In this document: positions 33,405-43,100 of the stretch, piece after piece
How positions within the stretch are numbered: position 1 is the stretch's first letter
Layout: every line of letters begins with the position of its first letter
Source: Bacteroidia bacterium
GTDB taxonomy: Bacteria; Bacteroidota; Bacteroidia; Bacteroidales; UBA932
Length of the DNA: 64,000 nt
Direction: 5' to 3'
Assembly: GCA_030537315.1 (NCBI GenBank)
Contig: JAUNNZ010000001.1
Location: 62,001-126,000, forward strand
The notes under the pieces: generated by a model
What the model was told of the DNA's origin: nothing
Database searches by the model: none
The model's input: only the letters and a program-made list of their open reading frames with translations
Position numbers and translations under genes: made by a program

Positions 33405-34361
33405 TTAGTCCCAAGCGAGAGCAGACGCACCGAGGATAGCTGCGTCAGACTCCTTCAACTGGGAGAACAGTATCTTGACCTTGCCCTTCCATATCTTGAG
33501 AAGGTTGTCGTTCATGGCGTTGAGCATAGGCTCATAGAGGAATTCCTTGGCGCGCGCAAGACCGCCGAAGAGCACAATCGCCTCGGGAGCGCTGAAAGCG
33601 ACGAAGTCCGCGAAGCTTTGCCCCAGAATCTTTCCCGTGTATTCGAACACACGCAAAGCAACGGCGTCGCCGGCCTTTGCGGCATCGTAGATATCCTTTG
33701 AGGAGAAGTTCCCGACAGAACGGAGCGAAGAAGGCTCATCAGTATTGTCAAGCCATTCGCGCGCAGTGCGCGCGATGCCTATTGCCGAGCAGTATGCCTC
33801 GAGGCAGCCCTTCTTGCCGCAGCCGCACTGGCGGCCGTCGCGCACGACGGTCGTGTGGCCCAGTTCGCCGGCAAAGCCGTCGTGGCCATATACCATCTTC
33901 CCGTCAATGATGATGCCGCTGCCGACACCCGTGCCGAGGGTTATCATGATGAAATTCTTCATTCCGCGCGCCGCGCCGTAAGCCATCTCGCCCATAGCGG
34001 CGGCATTCGCGTCGTTGGTAAGCGTGACAGGCAGACCGCCGAGCTTGTCTGAAAGAATGTCGGCAAACTTGACCGACTGGTTCGCGGCCCACGCGAGATT
34101 AGGTGCGAAGGCGACCTCACCGGTATAGTAATTGCCGTTCGGAGCACCCACTCCGACGCCACGGACCTGGCCGTCCTTTCCGGCTGACTTAATGCAGGCG
34201 GTTATCGCTTCGGCAAGTGCCCCCAGGAACGCCTCGGCATCTGTGCCGTAAGTATCCGAACGGATGACCGTCTGGGCAAGAACCTCGCCTTTCTGGTCAA
34301 CCACACCGATTTTCGAGGTCTGACCGCCGACATCGACGCCTACAACAAATTTCTTCTCCAT
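33405..34361 (-). CDS. ROK family sugar kinase (glucokinase-like)
   Basis: A 318-aa ROK protein without the HTH domain of ROK repressors, hence a kinase. The ATP site is 'GVDVGGQTSKIG', catalytic Asp is in 'LTNDANAAAMGE', and 'TLGTGVGSG' is the phosphate loop. 'GHTTVVRDG' precedes the zinc motif 'CGCGKKGCLEAYCS'. It probably phosphorylates glucose or a related hexose. It is 5 nt downstream of the sugar permease gene, which supports a joint role in uptake and trapping. Confidence 0.92.
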   Translation of the reverse strand: MEKKFVVGVDVGGQTSKIGVVDQKGEVLAQTVIRSDTYGTDAEAFLGALAEAITACIKSAGKDGQVRGVGVGAPNGNYYTGEVAFAPNLAWAANQSVKFADILSDKLGGLPVTLTNDANAAAMGEMAYGAARGMKNFIMITLGTGVGSGIIIDGKMVYGHDGFAGELGHTTVVRDGRQCGCGKKGCLEAYCSAIGIARTAREWLDNTDEPSSLRSVGNFSSKDIYDAAKAGDAVALRVFEYTGKILGQSFADFVAFSAPEAIVLFGGLARAKEFLYEPMLNAMNDNLLKIWKGKVKILFSQLKESDAAILGASALAWD

Positions 34362-34366
34362 AATAT

Positions 34367-35650
34367 TTATTCAACAGGAATATCTTTATTTACGTTCTTG
34401 CTTCCGGCAAGCGCATAGTACAGAATATAGCACAACATTGCCGCGACCACCCAGTAAGAAGCCATATAACCGGCTTTCTTTGCAACGAAATCCTGGATGA
34501 GAGGCATTATTCCGCCGCCGACAACCATCATCATGAAGATGCCGGAGGCCTGTTCGGTATACTTGCCGAGTCCCTCGGTGCTGAGGTTGAAGATGGCGCC
34601 CCACATGATTGAGGTACAGAGACCGCAGAGGATGAGGAGGAGGCAGCTGACAGGGACATTGAACATTGCGAACCCCTCACCAGCAGTGTATCCCGGCATC
34701 TTGACCTTAATGTCCTCAGGCATGAAGATGGCGGCGAGGACGAGAACGATGGCAACCAGGGAGACGGTAATCATCTGCATGCGCGGACTGACCTTTCCGG
34801 AGACAGCCGTCGAAGCGGCGCGCCCAACCATCATGAGGAGCCAGTAGACGGCAGCTATGGCGCCACCGATGGCGGCTCCGTTCAAAAGGATGCCGGCTCC
34901 CCTGTCAGAAGCGTCGGCAAGATAGAAATTGACCTGTGAAGGAATGCCCTGCTCGATACCGACATAGCAGAAAATCGCGACGGCCCCCAAAACGAAGTGA
35001 CGGAAATTCCAGGCGCTGTGCTCATATCTTGAAGCATTGCGGTCCTGAGCGATTTCAGGGATTTTCTCAAGGCAGATGACGACGAATGCGATCGCGAAAA
35101 CCGCCATCGCTATGAAAAGCAGAGGCGCTACATCGTTCATGCTGGTCTGCGCCGTGACGGTGCCGACGAGAACCCCCACGAGAAGCGGAGTGAGTGTTCC
35201 GGTGATGGAGTTGAGGGTACCGCCTATCTGTATCAGCTGGTTGCCCTTGTTGCCGCCGCCACCGAGCACGTTAAGCAAAGGGTTGACGACGGTATTGAGC
35301 ATACATACGCTGAAGCCGCATACGAACGCGCCGAAAAGGTATACGAATATCGCGGAGCCTCCGAAGAACGTGCGGCTTGAGAGCCATTGGATGAGGATGC
35401 CGAAGAAACCGACCGCGAGAGCGATGAGCGTCGTCTTCTTGTATCCGACCTTGAGCAACATCCTGCCAGCGGGTATGCCCATGAAGAGATATGCGGCGAA
35501 GTTCATCATATTGCCCATCATCGCGGCCCAGCCGTACTGCCCCTTCCAGATATTTCCGAAAGGCGCAGCCATATTGGTCACGAACGAAATCATCGCGAAG
35601 ATGAAACACATCGTGACGATGGCAACGATATTGGTCTTGTTCTTTCCCAT
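34367..35650 (-). CDS. FHS-family sugar permease (glucose/galactose-type MFS)
   Basis: A 427-aa inner-membrane protein with about twelve hydrophobic helices, of the fucose-galactose-glucose:H+ symporter group of the major facilitator superfamily. The conserved stretch 'NPLLNVLGGGGNKGNQLIQ' in the fourth/fifth helix and the 'GIPAGRMLLKVGYKKT' cytoplasmic loop are typical. Substrate is not certain, but the adjacent ROK kinase points to glucose or a similar hexose. A weak AT-rich upstream region offers no exact -7 match. Confidence 0.88.
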   Translation of the reverse strand: MGKNKTNIVAIVTMCFIFAMISFVTNMAAPFGNIWKGQYGWAAMMGNMMNFAAYLFMGIPAGRMLLKVGYKKTTLIALAVGFFGILIQWLSSRTFFGGSAIFVYLFGAFVCGFSVCMLNTVVNPLLNVLGGGGNKGNQLIQIGGTLNSITGTLTPLLVGVLVGTVTAQTSMNDVAPLLFIAMAVFAIAFVVICLEKIPEIAQDRNASRYEHSAWNFRHFVLGAVAIFCYVGIEQGIPSQVNFYLADASDRGAGILLNGAAIGGAIAAVYWLLMMVGRAASTAVSGKVSPRMQMITVSLVAIVLVLAAIFMPEDIKVKMPGYTAGEGFAMFNVPVSCLLLILCGLCTSIMWGAIFNLSTEGLGKYTEQASGIFMMMVVGGGIMPLIQDFVAKKAGYMASYWVVAAMLCYILYYALAGSKNVNKDIPVE

Positions 35651-35701
35651 ATATTCAGCCCGCTAATTTAGCAATTATTTATGATAATGTGGCAACATGG
35701 G

Positions 35702-35734
35702 AAAAGGGGCCGCCCCGATGGACAGCCCCTTTTT
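35702..35734. terminator. Bidirectional terminator after the deoxynucleoside kinases
   Basis: AAAAGGGGC (35702-35710) pairs with GCCCCTTTT (35725-35733) around a 14-nt loop, giving U-runs on either strand. It is 21 nt past the stop of the first kinase and shields the permease gene from upstream reading. Confidence 0.8.
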
Positions 35735-35754
35735 CTTCAAGCCGGGTATCGCCC

Positions 35755-36381
35755 TTATTTTCCGGAAGGCGAAAACAGGCCGTAAAGCTGAGCGTCAATC
35801 ATATCGGTGACTTTCTCGAAGTCCTCCGGATTGTTGCCGAATTTTATGTGGTCTGCGTCGACGACAAGGAGATTGCCCTTGTAGTCCTTGATCCAGTTGT
35901 CGTATTTCTCGTTGAGTCCGGTCAGATATTCGATGCTGATACTCTGCTCGTAATCGCGGCCGCGCTTCTGAATCTGGGAAATCAGGTTCGGAATGGATGA
36001 CTTCAGGTAGATGAGAAGGTCAGGATAGCCGACAAGGGACATCATGAGTTCGAAAAGATCGGAATAGTTCTCGAAATCCCTTGTGGACATAAGTCCCATG
36101 TCGTGGAGATTCGGGGCGAATATGCAGGCGTCCTCGTAAATGGTGCGGTCCTGGATGACGACGTCGTCGGTCTTCGCTATGTCGACGACATCCTTGAAAC
36201 GCTTGTTCAGGAAGTAAATCTGGAGGTTGAATGACCAACGCTCCATATCCTGGTAGAAATCGGAGAGATACGGGTTGAAATCAACTGACTCATATTTCGG
36301 GACCCAGCCATAATGGGCGGCCAGCATCCTTGTGAGTGTGGTCTTGCCGCTTCCGATATTTCCTGCGATAGCTATATGCAT
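35755..36381 (-). CDS. Deoxynucleoside kinase, copy 1
   Basis: A 208-aa salvage kinase of the dCK/dGK type that phosphorylates deoxynucleosides. P-loop 'GNIGSGKTT' (residues 7-15), 'VIQDRTIYEDA' (DR-S/T motif), the substrate region 'YLKSSIPNLISQIQKRGRDYE' with the lid arginines, and 'YLTGLNEKYD' are present. It is a close paralogue of the gene immediately upstream and has its own strong promoter that reaches into that gene. Which nucleosides each copy uses cannot be told. Confidence 0.93.
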   Translation of the reverse strand: MHIAIAGNIGSGKTTLTRMLAAHYGWVPKYESVDFNPYLSDFYQDMERWSFNLQIYFLNKRFKDVVDIAKTDDVVIQDRTIYEDACIFAPNLHDMGLMSTRDFENYSDLFELMMSLVGYPDLLIYLKSSIPNLISQIQKRGRDYEQSISIEYLTGLNEKYDNWIKDYKGNLLVVDADHIKFGNNPEDFEKVTDMIDAQLYGLFSPSGK

Positions 36382-36400
36382 ACTCTGTCTCTTATCTTTA

Positions 36401-36431
36401 CAAAATTAGAAAAAACTTAAAACAAGCCAAA
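36401..36431 (-). promoter_or_regulatory. Promoter of deoxynucleoside kinase copy 1
   Basis: TTTG (36431-36428) - 19 nt - TAATTTTG (36408-36401) on the minus strand is an exact Bacteroidetes promoter. The -33 box is inside the end of copy 2, and the ATG is 19 nt downstream. Confidence 0.78.
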
Positions 36432-37028
36432 CATTTCGGCGTCAATCTTGTCCGTAATGAAGGAAAAGTCTTCCGGATTGTTCTGGAAATCCAGATTGTC
36501 CGCATCGATTGTCAGGACCCGCCCCTTGTAGTTCGATATCCACTCCTCATAACGCCTGTTCAAACCGGACAGGTACTCGAGATTCATGCTCTGTTCGTAC
36601 TCGCGTCCGCGCTTCTGGATCTTGGCCACCAGATAAGGGACCGTTGACTTCAGGTATATCAGCAGGTCGGGCGGCTGCACCATCGACATCATCAGTTCGA
36701 ACAGCTGCATATAGGTATTGTAGTCGCGGTCGGAAAGGTTGCCAAGGTCGTGATTGTTCGCGACAAAGATATATACGCCTTCGAAAAGCGTCCTGTCCTG
36801 GATTATGACATCACTGCTCTTGGCTATGTCGAGGACGTCCTGGAAACGCTGGGCGAGAAAGTAAGTCTCGAGATTGTATGACCAGCGCGGGATGTCCTTG
36901 TAATAGTCTTCCAGATATGGGTTGTACGTCACGGCCTCATACTTCGGGATCCATCCGTAATGTTCTGAAAGCATCCTGGTGAGAGTGGTCTTTCCGCTGC
37001 CTATGTTTCCTGCTACGCCTATGTGCAT
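36417..37028 (-). CDS. Deoxynucleoside kinase, copy 2
   Basis: A 203-aa paralogue of the neighbouring kinase with the same architecture: 'GNIGSGKTT' (7-15), 'IIQDRTLFEGVYIF' in place of 'VIQDRTIYEDACIF', and 'LKSTVPYLVAKIQKRGREYE'. Differences cluster around the DR-motif and the next helix, the region that shapes the base pocket, which suggests different substrate preference. The pair probably arose by tandem duplication. Confidence 0.93.
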   Translation of the reverse strand: MHIGVAGNIGSGKTTLTRMLSEHYGWIPKYEAVTYNPYLEDYYKDIPRWSYNLETYFLAQRFQDVLDIAKSSDVIIQDRTLFEGVYIFVANNHDLGNLSDRDYNTYMQLFELMMSMVQPPDLLIYLKSTVPYLVAKIQKRGREYEQSMNLEYLSGLNRRYEEWISNYKGRVLTIDADNLDFQNNPEDFSFITDKIDAEMFGLF

Positions 37029-37048
37029 TATCTTGTGGTTTTGTCAGG

Positions 37049-37056
37049 CAAATTTA
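37049..37056 (-). promoter_or_regulatory. Promoter -7 element for deoxynucleoside kinase copy 2
   Basis: TAAATTTG on the minus strand, 20 nt before the ATG at 37028. Confidence 0.5.
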
Positions 37057-37068
37057 GGAAAAGTTGAG

Positions 37069-37076
37069 TAATTTTG
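37069..37076 (+). promoter_or_regulatory. Promoter -7 element for the MBL-fold gene
   Basis: TAATTTTG, 19 nt before the ATG at 37096, in the divergent gap. Confidence 0.5.
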
Positions 37077-37095
37077 CCGAAAATATTGACACCAG

Positions 37096-37794
37096 ATGTT
37101 CGAAATCCGCACTTCAGTTTTTAACGTTTTTCAAGAAAACACATATCTGATCTGGAAATCAAAGGATCACGCGATTGTAATAGACCCGGGGTTCTACTAC
37201 CCCGCAGAGGTGGAAAAATTCTTCGACACGGTCGCAGGTCTAGGTCTGCACATCGATGCCGTCCTTCTGACCCACTCGCATTTCGACCACATCTGCGGCG
37301 TCAAGGCCGTGCAGGACGCTTTCGGCTGCAAGGTATATGCGCACCCTGCAGATGCCGCCGTCATCGACTTCGATGCAAAGCTGCTGTCCTATATGGGCAT
37401 ACGCCTTCCTGACAGGAACTACACCACAACGGACATCGAAGACGGGACCGTCATTGAAGAAGGCGGACTCAAATTCGAAGTCATCGCCACTCCGGGTCAC
37501 ACTCCTGGCTGCGTATGCTTCTACGAAAAAGAAGAAGGGGCCGTATTCACCGGCGACACCCTCTTCGCCGGCACCATAGGACGCACCGACTTCAACTACA
37601 GCGACTATGACAAGGAAATCGTGTCCATAATGGAGAAACTGATTCTGATCGACCCGGGCACGGAGGTGTTCCCAGGTCACGGTCCAAACACCACCATCGG
37701 GCATGAGCGCACCCACAACCCGATGCTCGAGCCGTTCAACGAGCCTGAGGAGAAATTCGACCCCGACCTCCCGGGAATCTCGATCACCCGCTAG
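37096..37794 (+). CDS. Metallo-beta-lactamase-fold hydrolase, glyoxalase II-like
   Basis: The 232-aa protein has the metal motif H-x-H-x-D-H in 'LTHSHFDHICG', a second His in 'TPGHTPGC', Asp in 'FTGDTLFAGTIGRTDF' and the last His in 'FPGHGPNT'. These are the seven ligands of a binuclear site in hydroxyacylglutathione-hydrolase-like enzymes. It lacks the C-terminal helical domain of true glyoxalase II, so the substrate is unclear. It ends directly against the convergent pbpC stop. Confidence 0.88.
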   Translation: MFEIRTSVFNVFQENTYLIWKSKDHAIVIDPGFYYPAEVEKFFDTVAGLGLHIDAVLLTHSHFDHICGVKAVQDAFGCKVYAHPADAAVIDFDAKLLSYMGIRLPDRNYTTTDIEDGTVIEEGGLKFEVIATPGHTPGCVCFYEKEEGAVFTGDTLFAGTIGRTDFNYSDYDKEIVSIMEKLILIDPGTEVFPGHGPNTTIGHERTHNPMLEPFNEPEEKFDPDLPGISITR

Positions 37795-40104
37795 CTATTT
37801 GCTTATGAATTCTATGACGCGGCGGCTGCCGTGTTCATCCATTACCGTGAGCTGATGCCTGCCCGGTTCCGGCAGCACCATCAGTTCGTGATCACCCTTG
37901 GTTTCACCCAGATACTCATCATCCAGATGCCAGTATAGCGTCGCGCCGGGATCCGAATGCGCGGCGCTGAACACTGCGCCCTTCTTGCTGCCGTCCAGTC
38001 CACGTGTGGCTACAATGGTTATTCCCGGCTGGGGGTAAATGATATCGATTGGATTGTGGACGGAAGTCGAAGCGTCGAAAAGAGGATGCTTCGGCGGCAA
38101 CTGCCTGTAGTCCAGATGGTTCTTCGCATAATACCACTCCTGTGCCGGAGGCAGGACAAAGAACACCTCCTCCCTCATCTCGCTTATCGGACAGCAGTTG
38201 CTGTTGACCTGATACGCCCCGTCGGCAGAAAGATGCACGACACGATGGTAACGGCATTCGTCCGGCACCCGGTCCACGGCAGGTGCCCAGATTGTGTCCT
38301 TCTGCGGACAGATGTCCGATGCCGGGTTGCCGCTCTGCGCGCAGACGACCACCTGCGTCATCTCCGCGACGGGCATTTCGAACCACCCCGTATTGCGCAG
38401 GGCGGAGAAAACGTCGAACATCACCGGCGCGGCGTAGGACACGCCCGTCATGCGGGCGCGGCCCTCGCCGTCGCTGTTGCCCACCCACACAGCCACGACA
38501 TAGTTTCTCGTGACGCCCACGCTCCAGGCGTCACGGTCACCCCAGCTCGTGCCGGTCTTCCAGGCAATCTTCCTGCCCGATGCGAAGTCCATCCACGACG
38601 CCTCCTCTTCAGGGCGGTTGGCATTGGCCAGAGCTTCGAAGGTGAGCCAGCAAGGGCCCGCGTCAAGCGGGACCTCCGACGGGCGGAGACGGCTCCGCCG
38701 CTCGCCCGCAAGATATGACAGATCTTCGTATATCCCGTCGCCGCCCAGCTTCGCCGCAAGCCGGTAATACGCCCGGGCAAGGCTTTGAACGGATATCTCG
38801 GCGCCGCCGAGGATGAGCGAAAGTCCGTAATGGTCCGCATCGAAAGGCATGGTGTCGAATCCCAGTCCGTGCAGCAGTTCGAGGAAGCGTTCGTCGCCAT
38901 ACTGCTCAAGCATACGGACTGACGGAACGTTCAGCGAACGCTCGATGACCTCGTGGGCGGGCACCGCCCCGTCAAAGGTACGGTTGTAGTTGTGCGGATT
39001 GAAGTTGTTGTAGTTGTAAGGCGTATCCTTTATCAGCGTACCCGGGAGAATCGACCCCTCCTGAAGCATGGCCGCGTACAGCAGCGGCTTCAGGGTGCTG
39101 CCGCTGGAGCGGTGCGCCGGAATCATGTCAACGTCGGAACCGCGCACGCCGCGGCCGCAGGAACGCGTATTGCCGTAGTATGCCTTCACCTCCCCGGTAT
39201 GGACGTCAACGACCAGGATGCCAAGGTTGTCGACCAGGTTTGTGTGGTTGACGCGGAAATGGCTGGCCGCTATGTCGTTGACGCGCCTCTGGAGATCATA
39301 GTCTATTGTGGATACGTATTTGCCGCTGCCCTGTCCGGCGCGTATGCGCTCCAGAAGATGATAAGCCATGTCAGGCATCGGGCGCGGCTTGTCCGGCAGC
39401 GGCTCGTCCTTGGCAAGCATGCACTCCAGTTCGTCGATCTTCCCTTTTTCCTGCAGCTTGTCAAGGAGGAAGTTGCGCTTTTCAAGAAGACGCTCGCGGT
39501 TGCGGCCCGGATGGATCAGCGCCGGCGAATTCGGAAGCACTGCCAGAGTCGCGCTCTCCGCCCAGGAAAGCTCGTCCGCAGGGCGGCCGAAATAACGCCA
39601 GGCCGCGGCCTCGAGGCCCACGACATTCCCGCCGAAAGGCGCATTGGATGCATACAGAAGGAGGATTTTCTTCTTTGAATAACGAAGTTCAAGGCGTGTA
39701 GCAAGTACAGCCTCGTATATTTTCTCGAAGATATGCCTTTTTGCGCCGGGACGGCTCAGACGGATGACCTGCATCGTGATGGTGCTGGCGCCGCTGACGA
39801 CCTCGCCGCGGCTGAAATTCTGCCTGATTGCGCGGCCTACGGACAGAAGGTCCACCCCCATGTGGTAGCGGAAGCGTTTGTCCTCGTAGGTGATGATGCA
39901 GTCGGCGAATTTCTGGGGAACGGCGTCGGCCGGCGGGAAATACCATTGCCCGGCCGACGAGATGTGCGCGCCCAGCAGGGTGCCGTCGGCGCTTTCAAGC
40001 ACGGCGGAGTATGGCTCGCGGAACATTTTGCGCGGAAGACAAAATAGATACCATACCGCAACTAATGCAGTGATAATCAAAACTATTTTCTTACCTTTGG
40101 CCAT
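37795..40104 (-). CDS. pbpC: Penicillin-binding protein 1C
   Basis: A 769-aa bifunctional peptidoglycan synthase. After one N-terminal membrane helix comes a GT51 glycosyltransferase domain ('TYEDKRFRYHMGVD', 'GASTITMQV'), then a transpeptidase domain with the serine in 'SSGSTLKPL' (S-x-x-K), 'RSLNVPS' (SxN) and 'WKTGTSWGDRDAW' (KTG). The C-terminal domain (about the last 110 residues) is the PBP1C beta domain. PBP1C genes often sit with an alpha-2-macroglobulin gene, as here in divergent orientation. Confidence 0.95.
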   Translation of the reverse strand: MAKGKKIVLIITALVAVWYLFCLPRKMFREPYSAVLESADGTLLGAHISSAGQWYFPPADAVPQKFADCIITYEDKRFRYHMGVDLLSVGRAIRQNFSRGEVVSGASTITMQVIRLSRPGAKRHIFEKIYEAVLATRLELRYSKKKILLLYASNAPFGGNVVGLEAAAWRYFGRPADELSWAESATLAVLPNSPALIHPGRNRERLLEKRNFLLDKLQEKGKIDELECMLAKDEPLPDKPRPMPDMAYHLLERIRAGQGSGKYVSTIDYDLQRRVNDIAASHFRVNHTNLVDNLGILVVDVHTGEVKAYYGNTRSCGRGVRGSDVDMIPAHRSSGSTLKPLLYAAMLQEGSILPGTLIKDTPYNYNNFNPHNYNRTFDGAVPAHEVIERSLNVPSVRMLEQYGDERFLELLHGLGFDTMPFDADHYGLSLILGGAEISVQSLARAYYRLAAKLGGDGIYEDLSYLAGERRSRLRPSEVPLDAGPCWLTFEALANANRPEEEASWMDFASGRKIAWKTGTSWGDRDAWSVGVTRNYVVAVWVGNSDGEGRARMTGVSYAAPVMFDVFSALRNTGWFEMPVAEMTQVVVCAQSGNPASDICPQKDTIWAPAVDRVPDECRYHRVVHLSADGAYQVNSNCCPISEMREEVFFVLPPAQEWYYAKNHLDYRQLPPKHPLFDASTSVHNPIDIIYPQPGITIVATRGLDGSKKGAVFSAAHSDPGATLYWHLDDEYLGETKGDHELMVLPEPGRHQLTVMDEHGSRRVIEFISK

Positions 40105-40111
40105 ACAGAAG

Positions 40112-40119
40112 CAAATTTA
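40112..40119 (-). promoter_or_regulatory. Promoter -7 element for pbpC
   Basis: TAAATTTG on the minus strand, 7 nt before the pbpC ATG in the 30-nt gap shared with the alpha-2-macroglobulin gene. Confidence 0.5.
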
Positions 40120-40134
40120 CAAAAAACAAAGCAT

Positions 40135-43100
40135 ATGAAAGTTAAAAACCTAATCCTTATCACGCTTGCGGTCACCATTGCGTGCGTTTCCTGCAAAAAC
40201 GGCAAAGGCGGTGCGTCAGGCATCAAGGCTGAACCGGGAGAAAGCATTCTCTTCCCGGAAAATGCGGCGGAAGCGACCCAGGTCGAGGTCGATGAAGACC
40301 AGCCTGCGATCAGACTTCTCAGCAAAGGATCCATCCTCCCTTCCAGCGGCGACATGGACCTGCTCTTCAGCTCGATCAACTATGCAAAAGCTGAGATCCG
40401 TGTAAAGAAAGTCTACGAAAACAACATCCTGCAGTTCCTCCAGTTCGATGACTGGGAGACCCGCAGCGAAAGCTACAAGGTTGCAAAGCAAATCATTGAC
40501 ACGACCATCGTGCTCGGTTCTTCCGACGCCCCGCATATCCGCGAGAACAAGGTTTACGGCCTCAGCCTCGACGAGCTCATCAAGCCTGAGCCGGGCGCCA
40601 TCTACCATATCGAGATCCGAGGACGCGAACCTCTTATGGAAGAGGATTTCTACGACAGCGACTGGTCCTTCGGGAACTACGAGACATACGAGGAGCGCAG
40701 CGTCGACCTCCTCGCCAGCAACCTGGCGCTCATCGCCAAGGGCGGCGACAACGGCTTCGAGGTGTTCGCCTACAACATCCTCACCGGCAAGCCTGTCAGC
40801 GGAGTCAAGGTAAAGCTATATGATTTCGTGCAGCAGGAGCTCGGCAAGGCCAGCACCGACAAGGACGGCCGCGCAAGCTTCATCGGACTCACCGAAGGCC
40901 GCTTCGTGGTCGCCACGAACAACAAGGACTACGCATACCTTGACCTCAAGGCGGAGAAGTCCCTTTCAACCAGCAACTTCGACGTTGACGGCACGGTTAG
41001 GGAGAATGGTCTCAAGACATATATCTTCGGCGAGCGCGGCGTATGGCGCCCGGGCGACACCCTCCACGTGAGCACCATCATAATGGACGAGGAAGCCGTG
41101 CTTCCTGTCGGCCACCCTGTAATCGCGGAACTCCGCAACCCTGACGGACAGGTCACACAGACCATCACCGTCAAGAACGGCGGCAACCATATCTTCCATT
41201 TCCCGTTCGTCACCCAGGCCGACGCCCCTACCGGACGCTGGATGGTTGGCGTGACCGTTGGCGGACAGACTTTCTACAAGAGCCTGCGCGTCGAGACCGT
41301 CAAGCCGAACAAGCTCAATATCGACGTCAACTTCGGAGACAGCAAGTTCATCACGCCTGACGGCGACTGCAGCGGCGTGGTAAAGGTCGACTGGCTCTAC
41401 GGCGCCGTGGGTTCCAACCTCAAGGTCAACGGCGAGATCGAACTTTCCGAGGCCAAGACCAGCTTCGCAAGTTTCGCCGACTACGACTTCCAGGACGACG
41501 CCCGCTCATTCAGCAACATGACCCTTTCTTACAGGGACATGACATCTGATGATGAAGGCCAGGTCTACATCTCCGCAAACATGAGCATAAACAAGGCCGC
41601 CGCGCCGGGTCTCCTCAACGCCACTTTCACAATGAAGGCCTATGAGCCGTCAGGCGAGTTCAGCACCAGCGCCAAGACATTCAAGCTCTCCCCGTTCAAT
41701 TCATACGTCGGTATCAAATCCGACATCAAGGCCAACGACTGGGGCGAGAAAGTCATCAAGTCCGGCACCCCTCAGAAATTCGAGATCGCGACCGTCAATG
41801 CCGAAGGCCAGGCGGTCAATGTCAGCGGACTCTCCGTTGAAATATATCACGTGAACTACAGCTGGTGGTGGGATTCAGCCAACGAGATCGCCTCCTATAT
41901 GTCCAGCAACGCCAAGGAGCTCGTCTACTCCACCAAGGTATCCACTTCAAACGGACGCGGCGAGTTCACCTATGACTGGGACGACACTCCGGGCGGAGTC
42001 TATTATATCCGCGTAAGCGACACCAAGGGCGGCCACGCCACCTCTATGCTTTGCGAAGCTTATGAGTACGGCGGCGGAAGCGGCAGCAATGGATCCGACG
42101 CCTCCACGAAGCTCAACATCAGCCTCAACAAGGAGACCTTCGCAGTCGGCGAAACCGCCAGGCTCGTGATTCCGTCAGCGGCGGGATCAAGTGCGATCGT
42201 ATCCATCGAGAAGGGCGGCAAGTGCCTCAGGACAAACCGCATCGAATGCTTCGCCGGAAGCACGGAGATCAAGATCCCTATCACCGCCGACATGCTTCCT
42301 AACGTATATGCGTTCGTGACCCTCATCCAGCCTCACAAGCAGTCCCTCAACGATGCTCCTATCCGCCTTTACGGTGTGCGCAACATCAACGTCGAGGACG
42401 CCTCGTCACACCTCAAACCGGTCATCGACGTGGCCGATGAGGTGAAGCCTGAGACCACCCTCAAATTCAAGGTAAAGGAAGAGAACGGCCGTGCGATGAG
42501 CTACGTCGTGGCCCTCGTCGACGAAGGTCTCCTCGGCCTCACGGGATTCAAGACCCCTGACGCCTGGGACTCATTCTACGCAAAGGAAGCCCTCCGCGTG
42601 CGCACCTGGGACGTATATGACAACATTATCGGCGCCTATGGCGGCCACATCGAGCAGCTGTTCGCCATCGGTGGTGACAACGAGGCGATGGGCGCACTCC
42701 AGCGCCAGGGCGCGCAGCGCTTCACACCGGTTGTCGCCTACCTCGGACCATTCGACCTCAAGGCCGGCAAGTCCGCTTCCCACAGCTATGACATCCCTTC
42801 ATATATAGGTTCCCTCCGTGCGATGGTCATCGCGACCGACGGCAAGGCTCAGGGCAGCGCCTCGAAGAATGTCAACGTCACCAAGCCTGTCATGGTTCAG
42901 GCAACCCTCCCTCGCACTCTCAGCGTGGGAGAGACAATCAAGGTCCCTGTCACCGTCATCACGATGAAGGATAACGTAGGTTCCGTCAAGGTGGGCATCA
43001 AGGCAACGGACAAGCTCACCGTGATCGGTGACGACAGCAGAACCGTCAAGCCTGAAAAGGCCGGCCAGTACGTCGAGTACTTCGACGTAAAGGTTGCGGA

